NCBI RefSeq assembly: GCF_013618625.1
Contig: NZ_JABRWO010000011.1
Span: 62,001-126,000 of the forward strand
DNA length: 64,000 nt
From: Bremerella alba
GTDB lineage: Bacteria > Planctomycetota > Planctomycetia > Pirellulales > Pirellulaceae
Reading direction: 5' to 3'
Below the pieces are notes generated by a model that saw only the letters and a list, made by a program, of their open reading frames with translations, did not search any database and was not told the DNA's origin. The position numbers were made by a program, and so were the translations under genes. Positions 45,297-53,595 of the stretch are shown here, piece after piece. Numbering within the stretch: position 1 is the stretch's first letter; each line of letters starts with the position of its first letter.

Positions 45297-46650
45297 CGGT
45301 AACTTCCTCCGATTCGTCTAATCCAAACAACATCAATTGCGCTGACGATGGAGCTTCCTCGAAGGTCGCCGGGTCAAACGGAATTGCAAATGGTGAAATA
45401 GCCTTTGCGGGTTCTTTCTCTATGACGATAAGTGTCTCCCCAAAAAGCTTGATTTCTATCCTATGTCGTCCATCTGCAAGAGTATCCGCCCAGAAAAGGA
45501 CATGGTTCATCACTTGAGGGTTGTGCTCCAAGGCCTTTAACCGAGTGGTATAGGGTCCGACGATCGCAGGATCGCATGGTGTTCGACCGTCCTTAGTAAA
45601 AAAGTATTTCGGACTGACTTGAAGAAACCACTTGTTTCCAAACTGAACGAACGAAAACTCGGTCGCATGGTGTCTCCAAAAGACATAGCTACCGTATTCA
45701 TATCGCTGCACAACAGTTCGGATATCTGATCGCCTTGTTCGAGGACTCGTCCAAGTCCGCTCTATCTTTTTGTCGGTATCGCACTTGGTCATCCGTGGGA
45801 AGTATGTCCGACGATATTCCCGACTGTAAGCCAAGCCAAGTCTGTGGCAGTGAGTGCCGAAAAGCGAATTTATCAAAAAAACAAAGTGCCCTCTCATCTC
45901 GGTATCTTCAAACCAATCTGAGGTTGGTAGGTCCCAGATATTCTTCACGTCGCAAAAATTACGCAGCACATTACGTTCATTCCGAAGGTCAGAAAGCGTG
46001 TATAGCAACTTTTCATGAATGCAAAACGGAGGAATGTAACCTTCGATTTCATCCCGGATGCGACGATCAGATGTGCGCCGAGTCTTGGCAAATGTAAGAG
46101 TTTTGGGTAGCTGGCTGACCGCCAGCAAGTTTGAAAACAACTGCTCCTTCTCTTCAAACGATAGGCGAGGAGGGCTAACCGCAGCGTGGTCGCAGATGGA
46201 GTCCTTTGCGTTAGCCGTAAATTCATCCTTTGATTTGTCGAAGACAATTTCTAAGGGAGGTTGCCAGACATTCTCAGTAGCTTGGATATAAGCCTTCACC
46301 TCTTTGAAGTAAAGAGCGTCGTCCTTGGGATGATAGACAATGAAGACAACTGGAAAAGTGCAGGTGTTCCAGTACTTCAAGTCATCAAAACGAACAGCAG
46401 TTGAAAAGCTATGTTCATTATCCTTTTTTACATAGCTGGCTCCTGATTTGGCTTGGACCTTGATGATCCCGCCGCTCGTTTGAAACCCACTCCCTTCGGG
46501 CTTAGGAGTGACGACCTCAATTTCCCCATCTATACCGACATCATCTTGCGAGATAACTCGAAATAGACAATTCATCTCGTGTGTGATTTGGGAAATTCGA
46601 TCAAGTCCCCTTAACTCGGTGAACTTCGACCTTGGGACATTCTTTGCCAT
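45286..46650 (-). CDS. DUF4365-APAZ effector nuclease of the SPARDA system
   Basis: 454 residues from ATG 46650, chosen because AAGGAG (46660-46665) lies nine bases upstream; the frame is open for 29 more codons with no homology. The N-terminal DUF4365 nuclease (PD-(D/E)xK fold) shows VGIDGEIEVV (Asp41, Glu45) and IIKVQAKSG (Gln66, Lys68). The remaining 300 residues are an APAZ domain, which replaces the missing N-PAZ half of short Argonautes. Members of this effector class are reported to form DNase/RNase filaments that degrade nucleic acid and kill the cell once Argonaute finds plasmid or phage sequence. Coupling to the pAgo gene by an 11-bp overlap matches known systems. The divergent promoter region is shared with BREX. 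Confidence 0.87.
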   Translation of the reverse strand: MAKNVPRSKFTELRGLDRISQITHEMNCLFRVISQDDVGIDGEIEVVTPKPEGSGFQTSGGIIKVQAKSGASYVKKDNEHSFSTAVRFDDLKYWNTCTFPVVFIVYHPKDDALYFKEVKAYIQATENVWQPPLEIVFDKSKDEFTANAKDSICDHAAVSPPRLSFEEKEQLFSNLLAVSQLPKTLTFAKTRRTSDRRIRDEIEGYIPPFCIHEKLLYTLSDLRNERNVLRNFCDVKNIWDLPTSDWFEDTEMRGHFVFLINSLFGTHCHRLGLAYSREYRRTYFPRMTKCDTDKKIERTWTSPRTRRSDIRTVVQRYEYGSYVFWRHHATEFSFVQFGNKWFLQVSPKYFFTKDGRTPCDPAIVGPYTTRLKALEHNPQVMNHVLFWADTLADGRHRIEIKLFGETLIVIEKEPAKAISPFAIPFDPATFEEAPSSAQLMLFGLDESEEVTDEL

Positions 46651-46720
46651 TGCCCAACGCTCCTTGCAGTCAACTGAGGGGAATGCTCCATGCCTGACCA
46701 ATCGACAAGCATAACGCCCC

Positions 46721-46737
46721 TTGGTAAGGTTTACCAA
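46721..46737. promoter_or_regulatory. Palindromic operator candidate in the SPARDA-BREX divergent region
   Basis: TTGGTAA and TTACCAA form a perfect 7-3-7 palindrome. It lies 71 bp before the DUF4365-APAZ start on one side and 49 bp before the HTH gene start on the other, where a dimeric repressor could act on both promoters. The obvious candidate binder is the HTH protein at 46786. Confidence 0.5.
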
Positions 46738-46785
46738 AGTAGTGGCGTTAATTTGAGGGGCAGCAACCTCCCTTGGAGAGCGGCA

Positions 46786-47010
46786 GTGGAAAATCTAAGA
46801 GATTTCCTGCGAATTTCTGAAGCGGCGGAGTATCTCGGCGTGTCTCCAAACACACTTCGTAACTGGAAAAATGCGGGAAAAATCGAGGCACATCGGCATC
46901 CGGTGAACCGATACCGATTGTTTAAGAAAAACGAACTTGATGCCATCTTGCGTAAGGTGCAAGAACCTGACAAACAGGAGAACAATCGACCTAGAAAGCA
47001 AGGCAAGTAG
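46786..47010 (+). CDS. Small MerR/excisionase-type HTH regulator heading the BREX operon
   Basis: 74 residues from GTG 46786, preferred because GGAGAG lies five bases upstream and the HTH begins at once (LRISEAAEYLGVSPNTLRNW, then GKIEAHRHPVNRYRLFKKNE). An in-frame ATG at 46690 would add 32 residues without homology that run through the palindrome. The single winged-helix with a basic tail (NNRPRKQGK) is typical of small DNA-binding proteins related to excisionase/MerR. Its TAG shares the G with the brxA GTG, so it is translationally tied to BREX. It differs from BrxR, the WYL-type BREX regulator, and may be a separate kind of BREX control protein. Confidence 0.68.
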   Translation: MENLRDFLRISEAAEYLGVSPNTLRNWKNAGKIEAHRHPVNRYRLFKKNELDAILRKVQEPDKQENNRPRKQGK

Positions 47011-47618
47011 TGATTTGCGAGAACCGATTGCGATACCAAGCAGACTTAACGGCTGGCTCACTTAAAGTTTCAGAGAGTCGAGTTATTGCCGACTTATTGC
47101 TTCAGCAAACCGACGATAACGTGTGGAAGCTTGCGCTCGGGCATGAGAACCGGCTTCAGACACGTAGCCCTGCCACCGCACGGCGTTTGGGTCGTTTGAT
47201 TCGCAATCGACTAGAGATGATGACTCCTGATCTTTGGAAGTTGGTTAGAGATGGAAACGCTACGGTCGCAACTCATGCTTGTTTGGCCGGGGCCGTCAAA
47301 CATAGCGGCCTTCTGGCCGACTTTCTGGAACAGGTCGTCAAAGAGCAGTACCGCATCTTTGCCGAAAGACTCACTCACCAGATGTGGGACGACTTCGTGG
47401 CAGACTGCCAGAGCAGAAATGCCGAGTTACCTGAGTGGAGTGAGTCCACGATCAAGAGATTGCGATCCTCGGTATTCCAAATTTTGCAACAGGCTGGATA
47501 CATCGAAAGCACCAAGTCGATGCGGCTTCAGACTGTTCACATTTCCGCTGAGGTCGTGAATTACCTAAAGAAGCACAGTGAAGACAGCGTCTTGCGTTGC
47601 ATCGAGATTGCACCATGA
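47010..47618 (+). CDS. brxA: BREX protein BrxA (DUF1819)
   Basis: 202 residues, GTG start sharing its first base with the preceding stop. The sequence has the DUF1819 plan: LTAGSLKVSESRVIADLLL at the start, then SPATARRLGRLIRNRLEMM and a C-terminal winged-helix (STIKRLRSSVFQILQQAGYI). BrxA is a small DNA-binding protein of type 1 BREX needed for phage restriction but not for methylation in studied systems. Its stop overlaps the brxB start (ATGA at 47615-47618). Length and order (brxA, brxB, brxC) agree with type 1 BREX. Confidence 0.88.
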   Translation: MICENRLRYQADLTAGSLKVSESRVIADLLLQQTDDNVWKLALGHENRLQTRSPATARRLGRLIRNRLEMMTPDLWKLVRDGNATVATHACLAGAVKHSGLLADFLEQVVKEQYRIFAERLTHQMWDDFVADCQSRNAELPEWSESTIKRLRSSVFQILQQAGYIESTKSMRLQTVHISAEVVNYLKKHSEDSVLRCIEIAP

Positions 47619-48226
47619 GTGACCAACTTACAGAACGACTAAACGCTATCTTGCCGAAAATCACGTCGCCAGACTTTCTGAGTGGCCAAGGGATCGGCAA
47701 CGAGATTCCTTTCTACGTCTTCGATTATTCCCCCGAGGACGAACTGCGTGTTCGAGAGCATCTCGTTTTCTTGGAAGACAAGCTGCCGAAGCAAGCCCCT
47801 AATCTCACGTTCGTCCACGTCAATTTGTTCGATTTTTTGATCGACTACATTAAGGGACGTGGTTACTTCGAGAAGTCTTTGGAGAAGGAACGTAATCTCG
47901 GCAGCGTCAAGGCAGTGAAGTCAATTAAGTCCATAGCCAGCGCTGAGAAACTCGCCGATCACTTCGCCAAAGAGGTCATGAATCAGAAGCCTGACCTTGT
48001 ACTTGTGTCGGGAGTCGGTTCATCCTACCCGATCATCCGCACACACGAACTGTTGAACAACCTGCATAAGCACATGGGGCTGACGCCTCTCGTGATGTTC
48101 TATCCCGGTGTGTACGACAAGATTACGCTCAAACTGTTCGGCAAGGCCAGTTTGGCTTTCGATTCGTCGTCCGCCGACCGAAAGCGGAAGTCACGATACT
48201 ACCGAGCATTTCGATTGATTGACTGA
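47615..48226 (+). CDS. brxB: BREX protein BrxB (DUF1788)
   Basis: 203 residues from ATG 47615, which overlaps the brxA stop; the frame is open from 47597 but the coupled ATG is the likelier start. Family landmarks: EIPFYVFDYSPEDELRVREH, the LFDFLIDYIKGRGYFE segment and DLVLVSGVGSSYPIIRTHEL near the end, with LVMFYPGVYD. BrxB is required for BREX methylation and defence and contacts other BREX subunits, probably PglX/PglZ. brxC begins 12 bp after its stop. Confidence 0.88.
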   Translation: MSDQLTERLNAILPKITSPDFLSGQGIGNEIPFYVFDYSPEDELRVREHLVFLEDKLPKQAPNLTFVHVNLFDFLIDYIKGRGYFEKSLEKERNLGSVKAVKSIKSIASAEKLADHFAKEVMNQKPDLVLVSGVGSSYPIIRTHELLNNLHKHMGLTPLVMFYPGVYDKITLKLFGKASLAFDSSSADRKRKSRYYRAFRLID

Positions 48227-48237
48227 GAAATACCACC

Positions 48238-51200
48238 ATGAAAATCAGTGACCTCTTCAAGAAAGATATCGCTCGCCCTATCAACGGGGTCGTCAAAGCT
48301 GACCAGATGGACGAAGACTCCGTCTGGCAGGAACTTGACGAGTTCGTCGTCACCAAAGAACTTGACGGTCATCTCCGTAAGTTCTTTGAGCGATACTGCG
48401 AGGCCATCGATACTCCGAATGATCCAAATATCTCGGGCAAGATCGGTATTTGGGTTTCGGGATTTTTTGGCTCTGGTAAATCGCACTTCATCAAAGTTCT
48501 GTCTCACCTACTTGACAACGAAGAGCATGTCCACAATGGCCAGACTAAGAGGGCGGTCGATTTCTTCGACGACAAGATTGCCGACGCCACGATTCTCGGC
48601 GACATTAAGCGAGCGGTTGCGTCTGACACCGATGTCATCCTTTTCAACATCGATAGTAAGGCCGATAGCAGTTCTGGCCGAGACGCTATCCTTGCTGTGT
48701 TCCTCAAGGTGCTGAACGAGAAGCTAGGCTATAGCCCGGATCACGCTCACATCGCCCACATGGAGCGCTATCTCGATGAAAAAGGCAAATACGATGATTT
48801 CCAGAACAGCTACAATATGCTCACCAATACCGAATGGAAGGATGAGCGAGACGCCTATGAGTTCAATCGTGATGAGGTGATCGAGGCTTTATCCACGACA
48901 CTGGGACAAAGTCGGGAATCATGCGAGAAATGGGTGGATACCGGAGATAGCACCTTCAGCTTGACCGTCGAGAATCTCGCCAAATGGGTCAAGGAATACA
49001 TCGAAAAAAAAGGCCCGAACCACCGGGTCATCTTCCTTGTGGACGAAGTAGGGCAGTTCATCGGGTCAGAAACTGCCCTAATGCTCAATTTGCAAACCAT
49101 CACGGAGCAGCTTGGTACGGTGTGCAATGGTAGAGCGTGGGTTGTTGTCACTTCTCAGGAAGACATCGACGCCGTCCTCGGTGAGATGAAAACCAGCCGG
49201 GAGAACGACTTTTCCAAGATTCAGGGCCGGTTCATGACACGACTTTCCCTGTCCAGTGCGAACGTCGATGAGGTGATTCAGGAGCGTCTACTTCTTAAGC
49301 ATGATTCCGTCCGCCCTGACTTGGCGAAGCTCTACAGCGAGAAGGGCGACATCCTCAAGCACCAGCTTTCGTTCCGAGAAATCGGCACGACGTACAAGCA
49401 GTTCAAGGAATCAGATGACTTCATTAACATCTACCCTTTTGCCCCTTACCAATTCAAATTACTGCAACGCATCTTCGAGTCCATTCGCAAGGCTGGTGCG
49501 ACCGGCTTGCACTTGGCTCAGGGCGAACGATCACTGCTGGATGCCTTTCAACACGCTGCCAAGACTGTCGCCAATCAGGACATGGGCGTCCTTGTGCCGC
49601 TATACATGTTCTACCCTTCCATAGAGAGCTTCCTCGACACAACGGTGAAGCGTACCATCGATCATGCCAAGGAGAACGAGAGCCTTGAGCCATTCGACAT
49701 CAGCTTGTTGCAGGTGCTATTCCTGATTCGTTACGTCGATGAAATGAAGGGCAACGTCGATAACCTCGTTACACTGTGCCTCGATGAAATTGACGCTGAC
49801 AGACTGGCTCTAAAGAAGAAGATCGAAGAGAGCCTTGCCCGGTTGGAAAAAGACTCACTCGTCAGCCGTAGCGGTGATCTGTACTACTTTCTGACCAACG
49901 AAGAGCGGGACATCAATCAAGAGATCAAGAAGGAAGTTATCTCTAGCGCCGACGAGGCGAAGCTTCTCGGCGAGATCATCTTCCTCGATGCCCTGAAGGA
50001 CCAAAAAAAACACCGCTACTCGGCCACGAAGAAAGACATCCCGTTCAACCGAGTCTGTGATCAGCATCCCATCGGACGTAGCACCGATGGTGCGATGATC
50101 TTTGCGGTCGTCAGTCCTCTGGATGACGACTATGGGCAGTATAGCGATCAGAAGTGCATCCTTTCTAGCAGCGGCGACAGTGGCAAAGCGATTGTTCGAC
50201 TCGACGACAAAGAAGCTCTCGGTCGGGAATTGAAGACCTATCTCCGCACGGGAAACTACTTAAAGACTAAAGACGATAGCACATCCGCACCGACCACCAG
50301 ACGCATTCACAAGGACTTGGCTGCGGAGAACCAACAACGCCGCAACCTGTTGGCAAATATGCTGAGTGACATGCTCGTCAATGCCAGCTACTTCGTTGCT
50401 GGTGAGAAGCTAGAGATCAATGCCAACGGTCCGCTCACCGCTATGGAGGAAGCCCTCGAATACCTGATCGAGAACACCTTCACCAAGCTCAGCTACCTCA
50501 AGCATCTGAACGACAACCCCGTTAAGGAGATGCAGGCGATCCTGAAGAGTGATGACACCGCTCAGCAGGCTCTTCAGATGGATTTGCCAGAAAACAATCC
50601 ACAGGCTCTGGAGGAAGTACGGCGGTATATCCAACTGGCCTCGGGTCGTGACAAAGAAATCGTCATGTACGACGTGTGTTATGGTCGATTCTCGGATCGT
50701 CCCTATGGCTGGCCGGAATTAGAGACGGCTCTCCTACTTGTACGCCTCTACGCAGCCGGCGAGATTCTCTTCGTCCGTGGCGGCGATGCCATCAAGCATG
50801 ACGACCTGCCCTCTACACTGTCGGAGACCAAAAACTGGCGAAAGATCACCATTGTTCAGAAAGTTACGGCTAAAGTTGAAGATGTGAAGAAGGCTCGGGA
50901 ACTCGGCAAGGATGTCTTCCACGAGATGGGGCCGGAAACTGAAGATGGCCTCTACGCCTTCCTGCGGAAGAAACTGGATTATCAACGGTCGTGTCTGGGA
51001 CGCTACGCCGAGCTTGCCCAAGACGGTCGATACCCCGGCAAGGAGACCATTGGCGACTCGCTCTCGATCATAAAGTCACTTCTCATGGTGGACGAGAGCA
51101 ACAAGTTTTTGGAGCGATTCAACGAGAACAAGGACAACCTGCTCCAGCTATCGGATGACTTCCACGATCTGGAACACTTCTACGAAAGCCAAAAGCCGAC

Positions 51201-51816
51201 GTGGGACAAGATGCTCAAGGCCGAGCAACAGTTCAGTCTCAATCAGCGTCAATTGGAGCAGGACGAAGAAGCTAAGAAGGCGCTGGATCGTATTAAGGTG
51301 ATTCGCACGGCGGCTGAACCCTACGGCATGGTGCATGAAGTTGACCCGCTCGTGACCTCGATCCAGAAAGTCAATGAAAAGCTGGTCAGCGATCAGCGAG
51401 CCACGTCGCTGGAGCAAATTGATTTGCAGATCGATGCGGTCAAGCAGGAACTCAAGACTGTCGGTGACGATCCGACACTATCGTCATTCTGCCTGAAGCC
51501 GCTGGAGTCGCTCAAGAGCCAAGTAAGCGGACAAACCAGCTTGGCACACATCACTCAGGCCGAGACTGATGCAGTAAGTATGAAGGACTCGGCGATTACC
51601 AAGATTGGCGACTTCCTTGCCAAAAAGGCTGAGGAGAAGAATGAAGACGATCCTGAGCCAACGCCCAAGTTCAAGAAGCCGAAGGTGATCCAGCCGAAGG
51701 CATTGACGACCAAGACCTACTTGGAATCACAGGATGACATCGAGGAGTTCTTGAAGTCACTGCGGCTGGAATTGGAAGCAGCAATCAACAACGACGAACG
51801 AATTGAAATACGATAG
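48238..51816 (+). CDS. brxC: BREX ATPase BrxC (PglY)
   Basis: 1,192 residues. Walker A is GFFGSGKS (75-82) and Walker B is VIFLVDEVGQFIG near residue 270, as in the DUF6079/P-loop BrxC/PglY ATPases. The N-terminal ISDLFKKDIARPINGVVKA is highly characteristic. The C-terminal third is helical and charged, with coiled-coil segments (LKAEQQFSLNQRQLEQDEEA) and an acidic/proline linker (EDDPEPTPKFKKP) ahead of a short final helix. BrxC is the large motor of the BREX complex and is needed for both marking and restriction. It is 12 bp after brxB and 15 bp before the DUF262 gene. Confidence 0.9.
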   Translation: MKISDLFKKDIARPINGVVKADQMDEDSVWQELDEFVVTKELDGHLRKFFERYCEAIDTPNDPNISGKIGIWVSGFFGSGKSHFIKVLSHLLDNEEHVHNGQTKRAVDFFDDKIADATILGDIKRAVASDTDVILFNIDSKADSSSGRDAILAVFLKVLNEKLGYSPDHAHIAHMERYLDEKGKYDDFQNSYNMLTNTEWKDERDAYEFNRDEVIEALSTTLGQSRESCEKWVDTGDSTFSLTVENLAKWVKEYIEKKGPNHRVIFLVDEVGQFIGSETALMLNLQTITEQLGTVCNGRAWVVVTSQEDIDAVLGEMKTSRENDFSKIQGRFMTRLSLSSANVDEVIQERLLLKHDSVRPDLAKLYSEKGDILKHQLSFREIGTTYKQFKESDDFINIYPFAPYQFKLLQRIFESIRKAGATGLHLAQGERSLLDAFQHAAKTVANQDMGVLVPLYMFYPSIESFLDTTVKRTIDHAKENESLEPFDISLLQVLFLIRYVDEMKGNVDNLVTLCLDEIDADRLALKKKIEESLARLEKDSLVSRSGDLYYFLTNEERDINQEIKKEVISSADEAKLLGEIIFLDALKDQKKHRYSATKKDIPFNRVCDQHPIGRSTDGAMIFAVVSPLDDDYGQYSDQKCILSSSGDSGKAIVRLDDKEALGRELKTYLRTGNYLKTKDDSTSAPTTRRIHKDLAAENQQRRNLLANMLSDMLVNASYFVAGEKLEINANGPLTAMEEALEYLIENTFTKLSYLKHLNDNPVKEMQAILKSDDTAQQALQMDLPENNPQALEEVRRYIQLASGRDKEIVMYDVCYGRFSDRPYGWPELETALLLVRLYAAGEILFVRGGDAIKHDDLPSTLSETKNWRKITIVQKVTAKVEDVKKARELGKDVFHEMGPETEDGLYAFLRKKLDYQRSCLGRYAELAQDGRYPGKETIGDSLSIIKSLLMVDESNKFLERFNENKDNLLQLSDDFHDLEHFYESQKPTWDKMLKAEQQFSLNQRQLEQDEEAKKALDRIKVIRTAAEPYGMVHEVDPLVTSIQKVNEKLVSDQRATSLEQIDLQIDAVKQELKTVGDDPTLSSFCLKPLESLKSQVSGQTSLAHITQAETDAVSMKDSAITKIGDFLAKKAEEKNEDDPEPTPKFKKPKVIQPKALTTKTYLESQDDIEEFLKSLRLELEAAINNDERIEIR

Positions 51817-51831
51817 CGAGCGACTGACACC

Positions 51832-53592
51832 ATGTACAAACCCGGTGGCACAATACGAGAGACTCTGGAATCAATCCAGCAGAACAAGTTCGTTCTGCCT
51901 GCGATTCAACGTGAATTTGTGTGGAAGCCCGAGCAGATTGCACGCCTGTTCGACAGCCTGATGCAAGGCTATCCGTTTGGCACTTTCTTATACTGGAAGG
52001 TTGATAAGTCCAACAGCAGTAAATACAAGTTCTACAGTTTTGTCTGTAACTACCATGAAAGAGACGCTCCACACTGTCCTCCGCTTTCTGTCTTTCACGA
52101 CACCGAATTAACGGCAGTACTCGATGGGCAGCAACGGCTGACGGCGTTGAACATTGGGCTCTGCGGATCGATGGCATGGAAGCTTCCCGGCAAGTGGAAG
52201 AACAACCCCCATGCTTATCCCGTTCGTCATCTGTACCTCGATCTACTCGCCGAGCATGGCGACGGTGATGAAGGTGGTGAGAAATATCGCTTCGAGTTTC
52301 TCACCGAGGAACGTGCGAATGCCGAAAAGCCCGAGGAATGCTGGTTCAAAGTAAGCGAAATCTTGGGGATGCAGAGTGGGCCGTCGATGCTCGCTTGGCT
52401 CAACGAGCGTCTGCCGCAGGAAAAGACAAATCAGGCATTCGGCACGCTCGACCAACTTTATCAAGTTATTCACAACAAGAATCTTCTCTCCTACTACGAG
52501 GAAACAAGCCAAGACTTGGAGAAGGTTCTCAATATCTTTATTCGGATGAATAGCGGTGGCACAGTGCTTTCGTACTCGGACTTATTGTTGTCGATTGCAG
52601 TGGCCCAATGGAAAGACGATGCCCGAAAAGAAATTCACACACTTGTCGACGAGTTGAACGACACCGGTGATGGCTTCGGTTTCTCGAAAGACCTTGTGCT
52701 GAAAGCGGGATTGATGCTGGCCGACATCGGAAGTGTTGGCTTCAAAGTCGAGAATTTTAACCGTCACAATATGGAGATTCTTGAAGAGCGATGGCCCGAT
52801 GTGAAGAAGTCGCTCAAGGTGGCCGTCCAACTGCTGGCGAGCTTTGGCTTCAATGACAAGACACTCCGTGCCGACAGTGCGTTGCTCCCCATCGCTTACT
52901 ACGTCTGCCACCGTAAGCTCGACAGCAAGTACCTTACCAAAAGTAAATACAATGAAGATCGGCAGGCGATTCGCAAATGGCTAATCCGTAGCCTGCTCAA
53001 GGCTTCCGGCATTTGGGGCAGTGGCCTCGATACGCTGCTCACCGCCCTCCGTGAAACGATCTCGATTCATGGTGACGAGGAGTTCCCTGTCGGCAAGCTT
53101 CAAGAGGTCATGGGCAAACGGGGCAAGTCGCTTCAGTTCACCGACGAGGAAATCGACGAACTTGTCGAGATGCAGTATGGAGACAAACGATTGTTTGCGC
53201 TGCTGTCATTACTCTTCCCATTTGTGGACGTGACGAATCATCATTTCCACGTTGATCATGTCTTTCCTAAATCACGCTTCAATAAACCCAAATTAAAGAA
53301 GACGGAAGTTCCCAAAGAAGAATGGGACGAATTGAAAGAGATGTGCAACAGCCTCCCCAATCTTCAACTGTTGGAGGGCGGCGAGAACATCGAAAAGCAG
53401 GCCGAGATGCCTGCCAAATGGATGAACGCCACAATGAAGGACTCGCAGCGAACCAATTACTGCGACAATCACGTCTTGGGAGACGTGCCTGACTCAATGT
53501 TGGAATTCAGAAACTTCTACGACGCACGACAGACAGCGCTAAAGCAGAAGATCGTGGACTTGCTCGGGGTTGTCAAGGAAGAGGCGGAATAG
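51832..53592 (+). CDS. DUF262/DUF1524 GmrSD-like type IV restriction protein (BrxU-like)
   Basis: 586 residues. The N-terminal DUF262 domain (ParB/Srx-like NTP-binding) has LPAIQREFVWKPEQI and VLDGQQRLTAL (98-105). The C-terminal DUF1524 domain has an HNH-type nuclease core HHFHVDHVFP (470-479) and the later asparagine-rich LPNLQLLEGGENIEKQ. This is the plan of GmrSD and BrxU, which cut DNA carrying glucosylated or methylated hydroxymethylcytosine in an NTP-dependent way. The gene sits between brxC and pglX with 15-bp and 3-bp gaps, so it is fully part of the operon. It would catch phages whose modified DNA hides from BREX. A general DUF262 role in the BREX complex is the alternative. Confidence 0.82.
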   Translation: MYKPGGTIRETLESIQQNKFVLPAIQREFVWKPEQIARLFDSLMQGYPFGTFLYWKVDKSNSSKYKFYSFVCNYHERDAPHCPPLSVFHDTELTAVLDGQQRLTALNIGLCGSMAWKLPGKWKNNPHAYPVRHLYLDLLAEHGDGDEGGEKYRFEFLTEERANAEKPEECWFKVSEILGMQSGPSMLAWLNERLPQEKTNQAFGTLDQLYQVIHNKNLLSYYEETSQDLEKVLNIFIRMNSGGTVLSYSDLLLSIAVAQWKDDARKEIHTLVDELNDTGDGFGFSKDLVLKAGLMLADIGSVGFKVENFNRHNMEILEERWPDVKKSLKVAVQLLASFGFNDKTLRADSALLPIAYYVCHRKLDSKYLTKSKYNEDRQAIRKWLIRSLLKASGIWGSGLDTLLTALRETISIHGDEEFPVGKLQEVMGKRGKSLQFTDEEIDELVEMQYGDKRLFALLSLLFPFVDVTNHHFHVDHVFPKSRFNKPKLKKTEVPKEEWDELKEMCNSLPNLQLLEGGENIEKQAEMPAKWMNATMKDSQRTNYCDNHVLGDVPDSMLEFRNFYDARQTALKQKIVDLLGVVKEEAE

Positions 53593-53595
53593 AAC

